A stretch of DNA of 64,000 bases from Micromonospora musae. GTDB taxonomy: Bacteria > Actinomycetota > Actinomycetes > Mycobacteriales > Micromonosporaceae. The translations under genes and the position numbers were made by a program. Positions 26,701 to 34,241 of this stretch are shown here, one piece after another; positions within the stretch are counted from its first letter, which is position 1; every line of letters starts with the position of its first letter. The notes below the pieces were generated by a model. It saw nothing but the letters and a program-made list of their open reading frames with translations. It had not been told where the DNA came from and did no database searches. The DNA lies in NCBI RefSeq assembly GCF_003626635.1, contig NZ_RAZT01000006.1, forward strand, positions 248,001-312,000. Direction: 5' to 3'.

Positions 26701-27216
26701 ATGGCCGGGGCGCCAGAGGACAGTGCAAGCGAGTTGCTCCCCGATCAGCCGATGACGACGTCGCCCGGAGCCTCTCGTCGGCGGTCGATGCTGCTGGTAT
26801 ACCTGCCGACGCCGGGACATGATCTCGGGACGGTGGTCAACTCGACCGCACCGCAGATCGCGGTCGCCGCCGCGTTCTGCCACGGCATCATGATCGCGGG
26901 AACGGTCGTGCTGGCCGGCAGCGAGATCTACATCCGAAGCCCGCTCGGGCAGATCAACGCGGCATGGACGCTGCTCATCGTGGGCGGTCTCGCCCTCAAC
27001 ATTGGCGGCCGATCCCTGTTCGGCATCGTTCTCGACCCCACCCACCGACCGTGGCGCGGCATCGCGGCGGTGCTCGTGCTCGCCGCCATCACGGCCGGAC
27101 TGCTGATCACACCGCCCCTCGTAGTCGCGGCCGCCGTCATCCTCGTCGCCGTCGCCGTCTACCTCACCATCAGCTACCGGAAGACCGTGGCCCGGTCCTT
27201 GCGCATGCCGAGCTGA
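26701..27216 (+). CDS. small polytopic membrane protein next to the EACC1-caspase pair
   Basis: From the ATG at 26701 the protein has 171 residues; a start at 26653 would overlap the caspase gene by 37 bases. About 40 polar residues are followed by four hydrophobic helices (AAFCHGIMIAGTVVLAG, AAWTLLIVGGLALNIGG, GIAAVLVLAAITAGLLI, VVAAAVILVAVAVYLTI) and a basic tail. No family is recognised. It lies 11 bases after the caspase stop on the same strand, so it may be a third component of that module. Confidence 0.6.
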   Translation: MAGAPEDSASELLPDQPMTTSPGASRRRSMLLVYLPTPGHDLGTVVNSTAPQIAVAAAFCHGIMIAGTVVLAGSEIYIRSPLGQINAAWTLLIVGGLALNIGGRSLFGIVLDPTHRPWRGIAAVLVLAAITAGLLITPPLVVAAAVILVAVAVYLTISYRKTVARSLRMPS

Positions 27217-27450
27217 ACGAAAGAGCTCCGGACAGATAGCTCGCCGCCGCAGGTCTTGCACCAGCCTGCGCCGGGCGCACGCCGGCTCGACGGCGGCCGA
27301 CGTCACACCTGACGGCGGTCACACCGGTCGCGGCCTCCCTGTCGTCATGTACGTACCCGTTTCGCGGACCGTTTCATGACTGAGTCCTCGTGCCGAGTCA
27401 CCGACAGCGCCTGTGAGACGACCTGCTTGCCTTCCTTCAAGGAGTTCACG

Positions 27451-28251
27451 ATGACCAACCCCGACACGATCATCCTGGTCCACGGATTTTGGCTCACCCC
27501 GCGCAGCTGGGAGCACTGGATCGCCCACTACGAGCAGCGCGGATTCCGGGTGCTCGCACCCGCGTACCCCGGCTTCGAGATCGAGGTGGAAGCCCTCAAC
27601 GCCGACCCGAGCCCGATCATGGAGGTGACCGTACCGAAGATCGTCGACCACCTCACGGCGGTCATCAACGAGCTGCCCGCACCGCCGATCATCATGGGGC
27701 ACTCGGCCGGCGGGACGTTCACCCAGCTCCTGCTCGACCGAGGCCTGGGCGCCGCGGGCGTCGCGATGAACTCGGCACCGACCGAAGGGGTACGGGTCGT
27801 GCCGCTGCCTCAGGTCAAGTCCACGTTCCCGGTGCTGAAGAACCCCGCTAACCGGCACAAGGCTGTGGGGCTCTCGTTCGACGAGTGGAAGTACGCCTTC
27901 ACGAACACGTTCACCGAGGAGGAGTCCCGCGCCCTCTACCGGCGTTACCACATCCCCGCGAACGGCGGAATCGTGTGGGGCGGCGTGCTGGCCAACTTCC
28001 AGCCCGGCCACCAGGACACCTGGGTTGACTACCACAACGAGAACAGGGCGCCGCTGCTGTTCATCTCCGGCAGTGAGGACCACGTCATGCCGCCAGCCGT
28101 CCAGCAGTCCAACGCCAAGCACTACAAGTCCAACACCCTCACGGAGATCAAGGAGTACCAGGGCTACGCCCACCTGCTTCCCGCGCAGAAGGGCTGGGAG
28201 GAGATCGCCGACTACGCCCTCGACTGGGCCCTGCGGCACGCCCGAGCATGA
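27451..28251 (+). CDS. alpha/beta hydrolase
   Basis: The protein has 266 residues from the ATG at 27451, 6 bases after AAGGAG; an in-frame ATG at 27376 has no such site. The hydrolase core is complete: IILVHGFWLTPRSW, nucleophile elbow GHSAGG, acid in ISGSEDHVMPP and His in YAHLLPAQ. It has no signal peptide. Substrate unknown; homologous proteins are often annotated as haloperoxidase- or esterase-like. It is a single-gene unit. Confidence 0.87.
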   Translation: MTNPDTIILVHGFWLTPRSWEHWIAHYEQRGFRVLAPAYPGFEIEVEALNADPSPIMEVTVPKIVDHLTAVINELPAPPIIMGHSAGGTFTQLLLDRGLGAAGVAMNSAPTEGVRVVPLPQVKSTFPVLKNPANRHKAVGLSFDEWKYAFTNTFTEEESRALYRRYHIPANGGIVWGGVLANFQPGHQDTWVDYHNENRAPLLFISGSEDHVMPPAVQQSNAKHYKSNTLTEIKEYQGYAHLLPAQKGWEEIADYALDWALRHARA

Positions 28252-28368
28252 CCGATGCGCGGAACACATCGGCGGACCAACGCCCCTCGTCGAGGTCGGC
28301 GACAGGCAGCTGCTGACCGCACGATTTTCGGACCGAGATGCGTTGGTGAGCATGACGGAATCCCCTCG

Positions 28369-28500
28369 TCAACCTCCGACCCGACCGCCAACCTCAGCAC
28401 GCGATGAGACGCCCAGCTTGCGGACGATGTTCGAGACGTGCACCGCGGCGGTCTTCGGCGAGATGTACAGCCGGCGGGCGATCTCGGCGTTGGTGAGTCA
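28369..28500 (-). pseudogene. LuxR-type HTH C-terminal fragment
   Basis: The minus strand encodes [20 protein letters not shown] followed by [16 protein letters not shown] and a stop at 28369. This is a complete LuxR/GerE recognition helix region. Immediately upstream in frame there is a TGA, and no sensor domain follows in any frame, so it is the 3' stump of a larger LuxR regulator. The 560 bases beyond it (to 29061) show only short frames that may be more of the same decayed gene. Confidence 0.7.
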
Positions 28501-29061
28501 GGCGAGTAGGTTCGCGCACCATCGGCATCGGTTACCTGTCTTTCGCCGCCGCCTGATACCTAGCCGGCCCTCACCGAGGCCAGACATGCCTATGTCGTCC
28601 AGCGGCGCGGCAGGGACACATCGGCGCTGTTCGCGGGTCGCTGCCGTAGCTCACCAGCACCGGACCCGGCTTCCGAGGCTGCGCGGGCAGCGGGACGCGC
28701 CCGCGTCAGCCGCCCGTCCCGCTTCGCGCGCCTCGCATGCCACGTGCCGGACGCGGAACGCCTCCACGAGGTTCCCGCGCTGCGTCACTCATCGATTGGG
28801 CCTACACGCCAACGGTTCGCCCGCACATCCCACGTCTGCCGCGAGGCCCTCTGCAGCTAGACAAGAGGCCGAGGAGGATCCGCCTCTATCGATCCTAGGC
28901 CAACGGCCACGGTCGAAGCCTCCACCGCACGATGACCGACCGCCGGGCGATGGCCCGTTAGTAATGTTCAGGCTCTCCCGTCGCTTGGGCTTTCCCGCCC
29001 CACATCGCCTCGGCCGCCAGTCGCCGATTACCAGGTTGATCGACCTTGCTGTGCAGCGCGT
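28501..29061. other. 561-base interval without a recognisable gene
   Basis: Composition is GC-rich, but no frame has a credible start or known motif. A minus-strand stretch near 28780 (NLVEAFRVRHVACEAREAGR) hints at helical repeat protein and could belong to the broken LuxR gene. No terminator was seen. Confidence 0.35.
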
Positions 29062-29988
29062 CTAGTGAGAGAGCAGCAGCGGAGCCAGGGTGCGTAGCTG
29101 TGGCAGCAACTCCTCCGGCCCATCCACGAGCGGCTGAACGCAGATGTGGTCCGCGCCCGCGGTGTGGTGCGCTCGAACCCGCTCCGCCACCGTCTCCGGG
29201 TCGCCCCACGGCACGAGGGCGTCGACCAGGGCGTCGCTGCCGGTACCGGCCAGGTCCTTCTCGGCCCAACCGAGCTCTCTCAGGTTGTTCGCGTAGTTGG
29301 GCAGGGTCAGGTACCACGAGGTGTACCGCCGAGCCTTCTCCCGGGCCGAGTCGGGATCGGTGTCCAGCACCACGGCCTGCTCAGGCGCCAGCACCGGCTC
29401 CGGCCCGAGAATCTCGCGGGCGCGCGCGGTGTGCTCAGGAGTGACGAAGTACGGATGCGCGCCCGCGCTACGCCGCGCCGCCAGCTCCAGCATTCCGGGA
29501 CGCAGTGCGGCCAGCACCCGCGGGGCCCGCTGCGGCAACGGCGCGGCGTACTCGGTCTCGTCCATCGCATCAAGGTAGGAGCGCATCGCCGCGAGTGGAC
29601 GCCCGTAGTCATGGCCGCGCGACGAAACCAGCGGTGCGTGACTCACCCCGAGGCCGAGTAGGAACCGCCCGTCGTACGCCTCGGCCAGCGCGTTCGCACC
29701 GTTCGCGGCGGCGGTGGCGTCTCGGACCCAGATGTTGGCGATACCGGTGGCCACCACCAGCCGCCGGGTGGCGCCGAGCAGGATCGCCGAGTGGACAAGC
29801 GCCTCCTTGTACCTCGCCGTCTCCCCCACCCACAGCGCGCCGTAACCCAGCTCCTCTACCTCGGCCGCGACCGCGCGACCGAACTCGGCCGACTGCCCGC
29901 CGAGCACCCCCGTCCAAAACCCGATGGGGCCGATCCGCCGCTTCACCTCCGCCGGATCGACGTCGCCGGACCGCTGCTGCTGAACCAT
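29062..29988 (-). CDS. LLM class F420-dependent oxidoreductase
   Basis: The protein has 308 residues from the ATG at 29988, 5 bases after AAGGAG. It is a luciferase-like monooxygenase fold of the TIGR03620-type F420 branch: IGPIGFWTGVLGG at the start, GYGALWVGETARYKEALVHS, RLVVATGIANIWVRDATAAA, FLLGLGVSHAPLV and DHICVQPL near the C-terminus. These enzymes use reduced F420 for hydride transfer, usually on small or secondary-metabolism substrates. It is monocistronic. F420 dependence supports an actinobacterial host. Confidence 0.88.
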   Translation of the reverse strand: MVQQQRSGDVDPAEVKRRIGPIGFWTGVLGGQSAEFGRAVAAEVEELGYGALWVGETARYKEALVHSAILLGATRRLVVATGIANIWVRDATAAANGANALAEAYDGRFLLGLGVSHAPLVSSRGHDYGRPLAAMRSYLDAMDETEYAAPLPQRAPRVLAALRPGMLELAARRSAGAHPYFVTPEHTARAREILGPEPVLAPEQAVVLDTDPDSAREKARRYTSWYLTLPNYANNLRELGWAEKDLAGTGSDALVDALVPWGDPETVAERVRAHHTAGADHICVQPLVDGPEELLPQLRTLAPLLLSH

Positions 29989-30697
29989 GGCATCTCCTTG
30001 CACAGATGATCGCCACCCGACGGTATCCCGCCGTACGACTACCTCGAGGCGTGATCGTTGGCACGACGTCTGTCGAGAGCACAATGCCGGCGCGCGCACG
30101 GGTGGGCCCTCTGCCACTCCTTCGCCCTGCACGTCTGCGAGTTGGACCGCTACCGCATGACCGCGCGTCGCCGCGGACGACTTTCGCCGCCATGCTTGCC
30201 CTGGTCGGGAGTCACGTTGATACCTCAACTCACGGTCGGACAACCACCCAATCCGTCCGCCTCGCACCGCTGAGCATCAAGTGACGTCCCATCGCTTACC
30301 GGAAGGGCGCGGGCGACCATCCGGCGGGTGGCCGCGCGCGTCGCGGCATCCGACCGCCGCCTCGAAACACCCGACTCAGCCCGCGACTCCTCTGGGAGCT
30401 GATCGCAGCGGCCCGGTCGCCGGAGGCACCCCACAACCGCAACCCCGCGTGACGATCCCCTGGCGCGCGTGCGGCTCGACCAGCGTAGGCCCGGTCGTCC
30501 GGCGCGGTTTTGCCTGATTCGGGTGTCAGCCGTGGACGTCGCCCAGCATCCAGACCCTGCTGCACCATGCTCGTGTGCGCCATGAGGATTCGCGCGGCGG
30601 GCGAGCCTGCCGGACCGGTGCGCGGTCGCCGCGCGATCAGAGACCGCGGGGTAGATGAAGATGCGGATGCCGATGTCGGGCGTGCCGGACAGCAGCA
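29989..30697. other. 709-base interval without a confident gene
   Basis: Frames on both strands are compositionally Arg/Pro-rich and lack motifs, starts with binding sites or domain matches. No terminator hairpin or IS ends were found. It is treated as intergenic or decayed DNA. Confidence 0.4.
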
Positions 30698-30982
30698 ATG
30701 AAGCCGATCGTACGTATGTACGATCCACGTGTGGCACGGGAACTGGTTGGGCGCTGGTGGAACGGGGTGTGGGGGAGGCTGACCCGCCGTGATGTGTGGC
30801 TCGCCCGCGAGGTCCGATGGCACGTGATCGCCCGCGCGGGCGACTCGGAGACGGGCACAGTGCTCCGGTGGCAGTTCGACACGGAGGACGAGGCCCGGAT
30901 GATGGTGCGGCGTCTCGTCCGGGCCGACGGCGGCCAGTGGCGAGAGCAGACCGGGACCGCGGCCACCCCGCCGCCAACGTGA
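30698..30982 (+). CDS. small hypothetical protein
   Basis: The protein has 94 residues from the ATG at 30698, or 88 from the ATG at 30716 (MYDPRVARELVGRWW). It is rich in Trp/Arg (RWWNGVWGRLTRRDVWLARE) and ends with WQFDTEDEARMMVRRLV, a pattern I recall from small conserved actinomycete proteins of unknown function. No membrane or export signal is visible. A perfect palindrome covers the second candidate start. Confidence 0.55.
   Translation: MKPIVRMYDPRVARELVGRWWNGVWGRLTRRDVWLAREVRWHVIARAGDSETGTVLRWQFDTEDEARMMVRRLVRADGGQWREQTGTAATPPPT
30706..30725. promoter_or_regulatory. 20-bp perfect inverted repeat
   Basis: GATCGTAC-GTAT-GTACGATC is an 8-bp perfect dyad with a 4-bp spacer at the 5' end of the small gene at 30698/30716. 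Its size and symmetry suit a homodimeric repressor site. The ATG at 30716 lies inside the spacer. Confidence 0.4.
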
Positions 30983-31099
30983 TGCCGGCCGGCTGCCGGA
31001 ATGCCTGGTCCCGCACCGTGTTCGACGGAACGAAATCGCGGGACCTCTGACACCCACCGGGGTCTCAGCGCCGGGTCTCGGCGGCTGACCGGCCCACCG

Positions 31100-31501
31100 T
31101 CAGGTGTCGTAGAGCCCATCCCATGGCTCATGAAATCCCAGGCGATCTGGGTACAGCTCGACCCAGTCGACGTGGCTGCCGTCACCGGCCCGGTCGCCGG
31201 ACTCATCGATCAAGCCGAAGGTGACGTCGTCCTGGTGAGTCTGGAACAGTTGAATCGCGATGTCGCCGTACGACATGCCGGACAGCCCCGCGAGCAGCCC
31301 GTCGAGCGCCTCAGCCAGCGCGGCTCGATCCGCGACGCGCGTGATCGTTGAACGCCGGTACGCCCCATCGCGGTCAAAGAGGTGCACATATGCGTGGTGG
31401 TCCCACGCCGACGCGAGGAACAACCCGTCGTCGTAGTGACCGATCCTGTCCGTACGGTAGTCAGCCTCGTGCGCTATAGGAATCAGCCGAGGTACGGGCA
31501 C
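31100..31501 (-). CDS. hypothetical protein
   Basis: The 133-residue acidic protein begins MPVPRLIPIAHEADYRTDRI. Its compact beta-strand pattern (GHYDDGLFLASAWDHHAYVH, WVELYPDRLGFHEPWDGLY) suggests a small globular cytoplasmic protein, possibly immunity-like. No family is recognised. Codon bias is good and the frame ends cleanly before the convergent small gene. Confidence 0.6.
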   Translation of the reverse strand: MPVPRLIPIAHEADYRTDRIGHYDDGLFLASAWDHHAYVHLFDRDGAYRRSTITRVADRAALAEALDGLLAGLSGMSYGDIAIQLFQTHQDDVTFGLIDESGDRAGDGSHVDWVELYPDRLGFHEPWDGLYDT

Positions 31502-31726
31502 CCGGTCAACGTAGCGTACGAGCGTCGCCAGTTCCGCGGGTCGCGCCTGGAAACGATCGGGTCAACGGTCAACGGAAACCGCCCGTGTCGAGCATCAATT
31601 GGCGCAGGACAGGCCGGCTGCCGGATGTCGGACGACGCAGTGGCTCACCCACCCGCAAGTTGTGAAGCGGCTTTGGTTTCAGGTGAGTACGCCCGGCGGG
31701 CTTGGCGCCAGACGCTAGGGTGCTGC

Positions 31727-31999
31727 GTGCCCGTTATCGACCTGGACTTGCCCCCGCACCGCTCGTCGCCCGAACGGCGCTCTCGCGCTCGGCTCACCCT
31801 GATCCTTATGGCGTTGGGCCTTGGCTTTCTCACGGGCGAACCGGCGGGACCCCTGCACCTCGACTCGCGGACGGTCTGCGGTGTGCAGCCGGATGATGCG
31901 GCGGCTCCGACAGCCGGAAGGCAGAGTGCCGAGCTCGTCATCGACCCTAAGACCGGCCATATCGTCTCGGTCAGGTGCAGCAGTGCTCGCAGCCAGTAA
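31727..31999 (+). CDS. short membrane-anchored protein or N-terminal remnant
   Basis: From the GTG at 31727 (PVIDLDLPPHRSSPERRS) the 90-codon frame has one hydrophobic helix (LTLILMALGLGFLTG) and a short extracytoplasmic tail ending VIDPKTGHIVSVRCSSARSQ. The layout (IDLD..., basic stretch, helix, then a Cys) resembles the beginning of membrane-anchored beta-propeller proteins common in actinomycetes. It may be the surviving N-terminus of such a gene. Confidence 0.4.
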   Translation: MPVIDLDLPPHRSSPERRSRARLTLILMALGLGFLTGEPAGPLHLDSRTVCGVQPDDAAAPTAGRQSAELVIDPKTGHIVSVRCSSARSQ

Positions 32000-32309
32000 C
32001 GATCTGTCAAGCGCTGCGACCTACGACAAGCCTCAAAGCATCGCCGCCGTGAACCCCACACACCCTGGCCGCTGGTCTGCTCGGCTCTGCCCAGGGACTC
32101 ACGGTGGGGATGGCCACCCGCGCGACCCCCGACTACCTCACCGTCCGGACGGGCTTCTCCTATCCCTGTCGTAGCTCCCCGCCCGGAGGGCAAACAGCTC
32201 TTGCAGTCCGCCAGTGTGGCCGGCCCGGCCGATGTCGGCCGAAGGTCGCGGGCAGGTCGGGCCGTCCTTGAGGGGACCACCTGCGCGACGGCGAAGGCGG
32301 TTGCGTTGC
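32000..32309. other. 310-base interval without a recognisable gene
   Basis: No motif-bearing frame was found. It separates the short plus-strand protein from the convergent PadR-hydrolase operon. If the upstream protein is a truncated propeller, decayed remnants would be expected here, but none is identifiable. Confidence 0.4.
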
Positions 32310-33092
32310 TCAGTCTCGGGAAACCGGGACAAGACGCGGGTCTGTGCTCCCGTTCAGCCACTGGCGCAGGACCCCGTTGAACAGGCAGGCGTCTTCCACG
32401 TTCCAGATGTGATGCATTCCCGGCGCGAGCCGCAACTGTGCTTGCGGTGCGGCCTGGGCGATCTCCCGCAGGGAGTGGCGCACCGCTGCGGATTCCTTCT
32501 CACCGGCGATCGCGAGCAGCGGGCCGGAGTAGCGGCACAGGGTCGCGGGCACGCCGCCGGCGAACACCTCGGCGTTCATCGCGGACGCGGTCTCGCGGTG
32601 CACCGAAAGGCCATGCGCGACGTACAGGGCGCGTGAGTCCGCCGGAATCCCGAACGCTGCGGCTTGGGCGCGCCAGAACCACGGCGCCCGCCAGAACGCC
32701 AGTTGCAGCCGGCAGATCAGGCGCACTCCGGCGCCGACCGGCTGGAGCGGCGCTCCGGTGAGGAATGCCGAGTGCACCCGGTCAGGGTGCCGCGCCAACA
32801 CGCGAAGCGCCATCACGGCGCCCAGGGAGAGCCCGACGAGATCGAAGGGACCGTCGACACCCTGGTCGGTTACTCGTGCGACGAGGTCGTCGGCCATCGC
32901 GTCCAGGCCCAGCCAGCCCTCGCCGACTCGGTTCCCGAAGCCCGGCAGGTCCGGCGTGAGCACCACCCGGTCGGTGAGCGCGGCCACTTGCGGCTGCCAC
33001 ATCCAGTTTGCGACGTTGCCTCCGTGCAGCATCACCAGCGGGCGTCCCACCGCACCCGTCTCGGGACGGTGCACCTCGGGGAAGGCACTCAT
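32310..33092 (-). CDS. alpha/beta hydrolase (PadR-linked)
   Basis: The protein has 260 residues from the ATG at 33092. The core motifs are LVMLHGGNVANWMWQ, VVLTPDLPGFGNR, nucleophile elbow GLSLGAV and His in GMHHIWNVED. The acid residue is probably in AIAGEKESAAV, where Glu stands in for the usual Asp. It overlaps the PadR gene stop by ATGA, so the regulator and hydrolase are translated together. The substrate may be the effector of the PadR protein. Confidence 0.85.
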   Translation of the reverse strand: MSAFPEVHRPETGAVGRPLVMLHGGNVANWMWQPQVAALTDRVVLTPDLPGFGNRVGEGWLGLDAMADDLVARVTDQGVDGPFDLVGLSLGAVMALRVLARHPDRVHSAFLTGAPLQPVGAGVRLICRLQLAFWRAPWFWRAQAAAFGIPADSRALYVAHGLSVHRETASAMNAEVFAGGVPATLCRYSGPLLAIAGEKESAAVRHSLREIAQAAPQAQLRLAPGMHHIWNVEDACLFNGVLRQWLNGSTDPRLVPVSRD

Positions 33093-33607
33093 GCGACCTC
33101 CTCCTCGACCGCGTCGAGCCAGGCGAGTTCGGTGCGTAGGTGCACGATGCCGTTGTCGAGCGTGGCAAGCCGCAGCCGCGCGCCGCGATCGGACGCCTCG
33201 GCCTCGGCTCGCATCCGCTCGAAGCGCGCCAGCTGCGCCTGCGTCGCGACGCGACGTTGCGCGAAGAGCGACCGGAGGCCGTCGTCGTCGAGGTCGGCGC
33301 CGAAGAACACCCGCGCGAGGAACGGGTCGCGTTCGACGTGGCGCTCCGGCGCGCTCGCGAGCCAGGCGGCGAGAGCCGCCCGTCCGGCGGCGGTGATGCG
33401 GTGCTCCTGACGGTCCGGCGCCCCTGATCCGGCCACCGTCTCGACCTCCGCGCACCCCTCGACGACGAGCTGGGCGAGGGTGCGGTAGATCTGGGCCTTG
33501 TCCGCCGCCCAGAAGTGCCCGACGGTCGAGTCGAAGTGCCGCTTCAGGTCATAGCCGGTCATGGGCGCGAGGGCGAGCAGCCCCAAGATGATGCGTGACA
33601 GAACCAT
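33089..33607 (-). CDS. PadR family transcriptional regulator
   Basis: The 172-residue protein has the N-terminal winged helix of PadR proteins (ILGLLALAPMTGYDLKRHF, then DKAQIYRTLAQLVVEG and RQEHRITAAGRAALAAWL) and a C-terminal helical dimerisation region (about 100-170, QAQLARFERMRAEAEASD). PadR proteins usually repress adjacent genes and are released by phenolic or drug-like ligands. It is the first gene of a two-gene operon with the hydrolase and presumably autoregulated. Confidence 0.88.
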   Translation of the reverse strand: MVLSRIILGLLALAPMTGYDLKRHFDSTVGHFWAADKAQIYRTLAQLVVEGCAEVETVAGSGAPDRQEHRITAAGRAALAAWLASAPERHVERDPFLARVFFGADLDDDGLRSLFAQRRVATQAQLARFERMRAEAEASDRGARLRLATLDNGIVHLRTELAWLDAVEEEVA

Positions 33608-33645
33608 CTAACTAGTAGACGAGTCACCTAGGAGATTTGTCAACT
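33606..33645 (-). promoter_or_regulatory. promoter/operator of the PadR operon (candidate)
   Basis: Reading toward the PadR gene there is TTGACA followed about 18-20 bases later by TCTACTAG. The region contains repeated CTAG cores (ACTAGT, CCTAGG, ACTAGC) that could form PadR half-sites. Spacing is slightly long, so the -10 is uncertain. Confidence 0.45.
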
Positions 33646-34150
33646 AGCGGCTTGGGTCCGACCTGCGTGATCTGGAGCCCCGACGCTCTGCGGCCAACGG
33701 TGCGTGATCCGATCCAGCTGCGGCAAGTGGGTCTCGTCTCGCCAGTTCTCGGCGTGAGGTGATGTCGAGCTTGCGAAAGATCTTGCGCAGGTGATAGTCC
33801 ACTGTGCTGGGGCTGATGAACAGCTGTGCCGCCACCTCGCGGTTGGACGCGCCATTCGATACCCGGCGCGCGATGTCGCGCTCCTGGCTGGTCAGGCAGC
33901 AGCTCTGGGCGAAGTGGTTGGTCGTGTCGTGGTGGGCCAGCCTGCTGCGTAGCTCGCGGCGGGATGCGACGCCCAGCCGGTGGAACACTCCGCGTAGGTG
34001 ATGTTTGACGGTATGGGCGCTGATGACCAGGTGCGTGGCGACCTCGACGTTGGTGGAGCCTGCCGCCACCAGAAGGGCGATCTGTTCCTGTCGTGGGGTC
34101 AGTACCGCACGGGGAAGGATTCGGGCAGGCTCGGCTACGGCGTGGTGCAT
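33644..34150 (-). CDS. tandem LuxR-type HTH protein without sensor domain
   Basis: The protein has 168 residues from the ATG at 34150, 4 bases after GAGGAG. Two complete GerE/LuxR HTH domains are present: [20 protein letters not shown] with [16 protein letters not shown] (about 17-70), and [20 protein letters not shown] with [16 protein letters not shown] (about 84-140). No receiver, ATPase or ligand domain exists. Two DNA-binding modules in one short chain suggest a monomer that mimics a dimer, or a truncated relic. It is 91 bases after the SARP gene stop on the same strand. Confidence 0.8.
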   Translation of the reverse strand: MHHAVAEPARILPRAVLTPRQEQIALLVAAGSTNVEVATHLVISAHTVKHHLRGVFHRLGVASRRELRSRLAHHDTTNHFAQSCCLTSQERDIARRVSNGASNREVAAQLFISPSTVDYHLRKIFRKLDITSRRELARRDPLAAAGSDHAPLAAERRGSRSRRSDPSR

Positions 34151-34241
34151 GGTGCTCCTCGGGCGAGGGTTCGGGGTCTCGACGACCATCCGATCGCGCC
34201 GCGGTGCACGACGAGTGCAGACCGAGTGCTCCCCTACCCGC

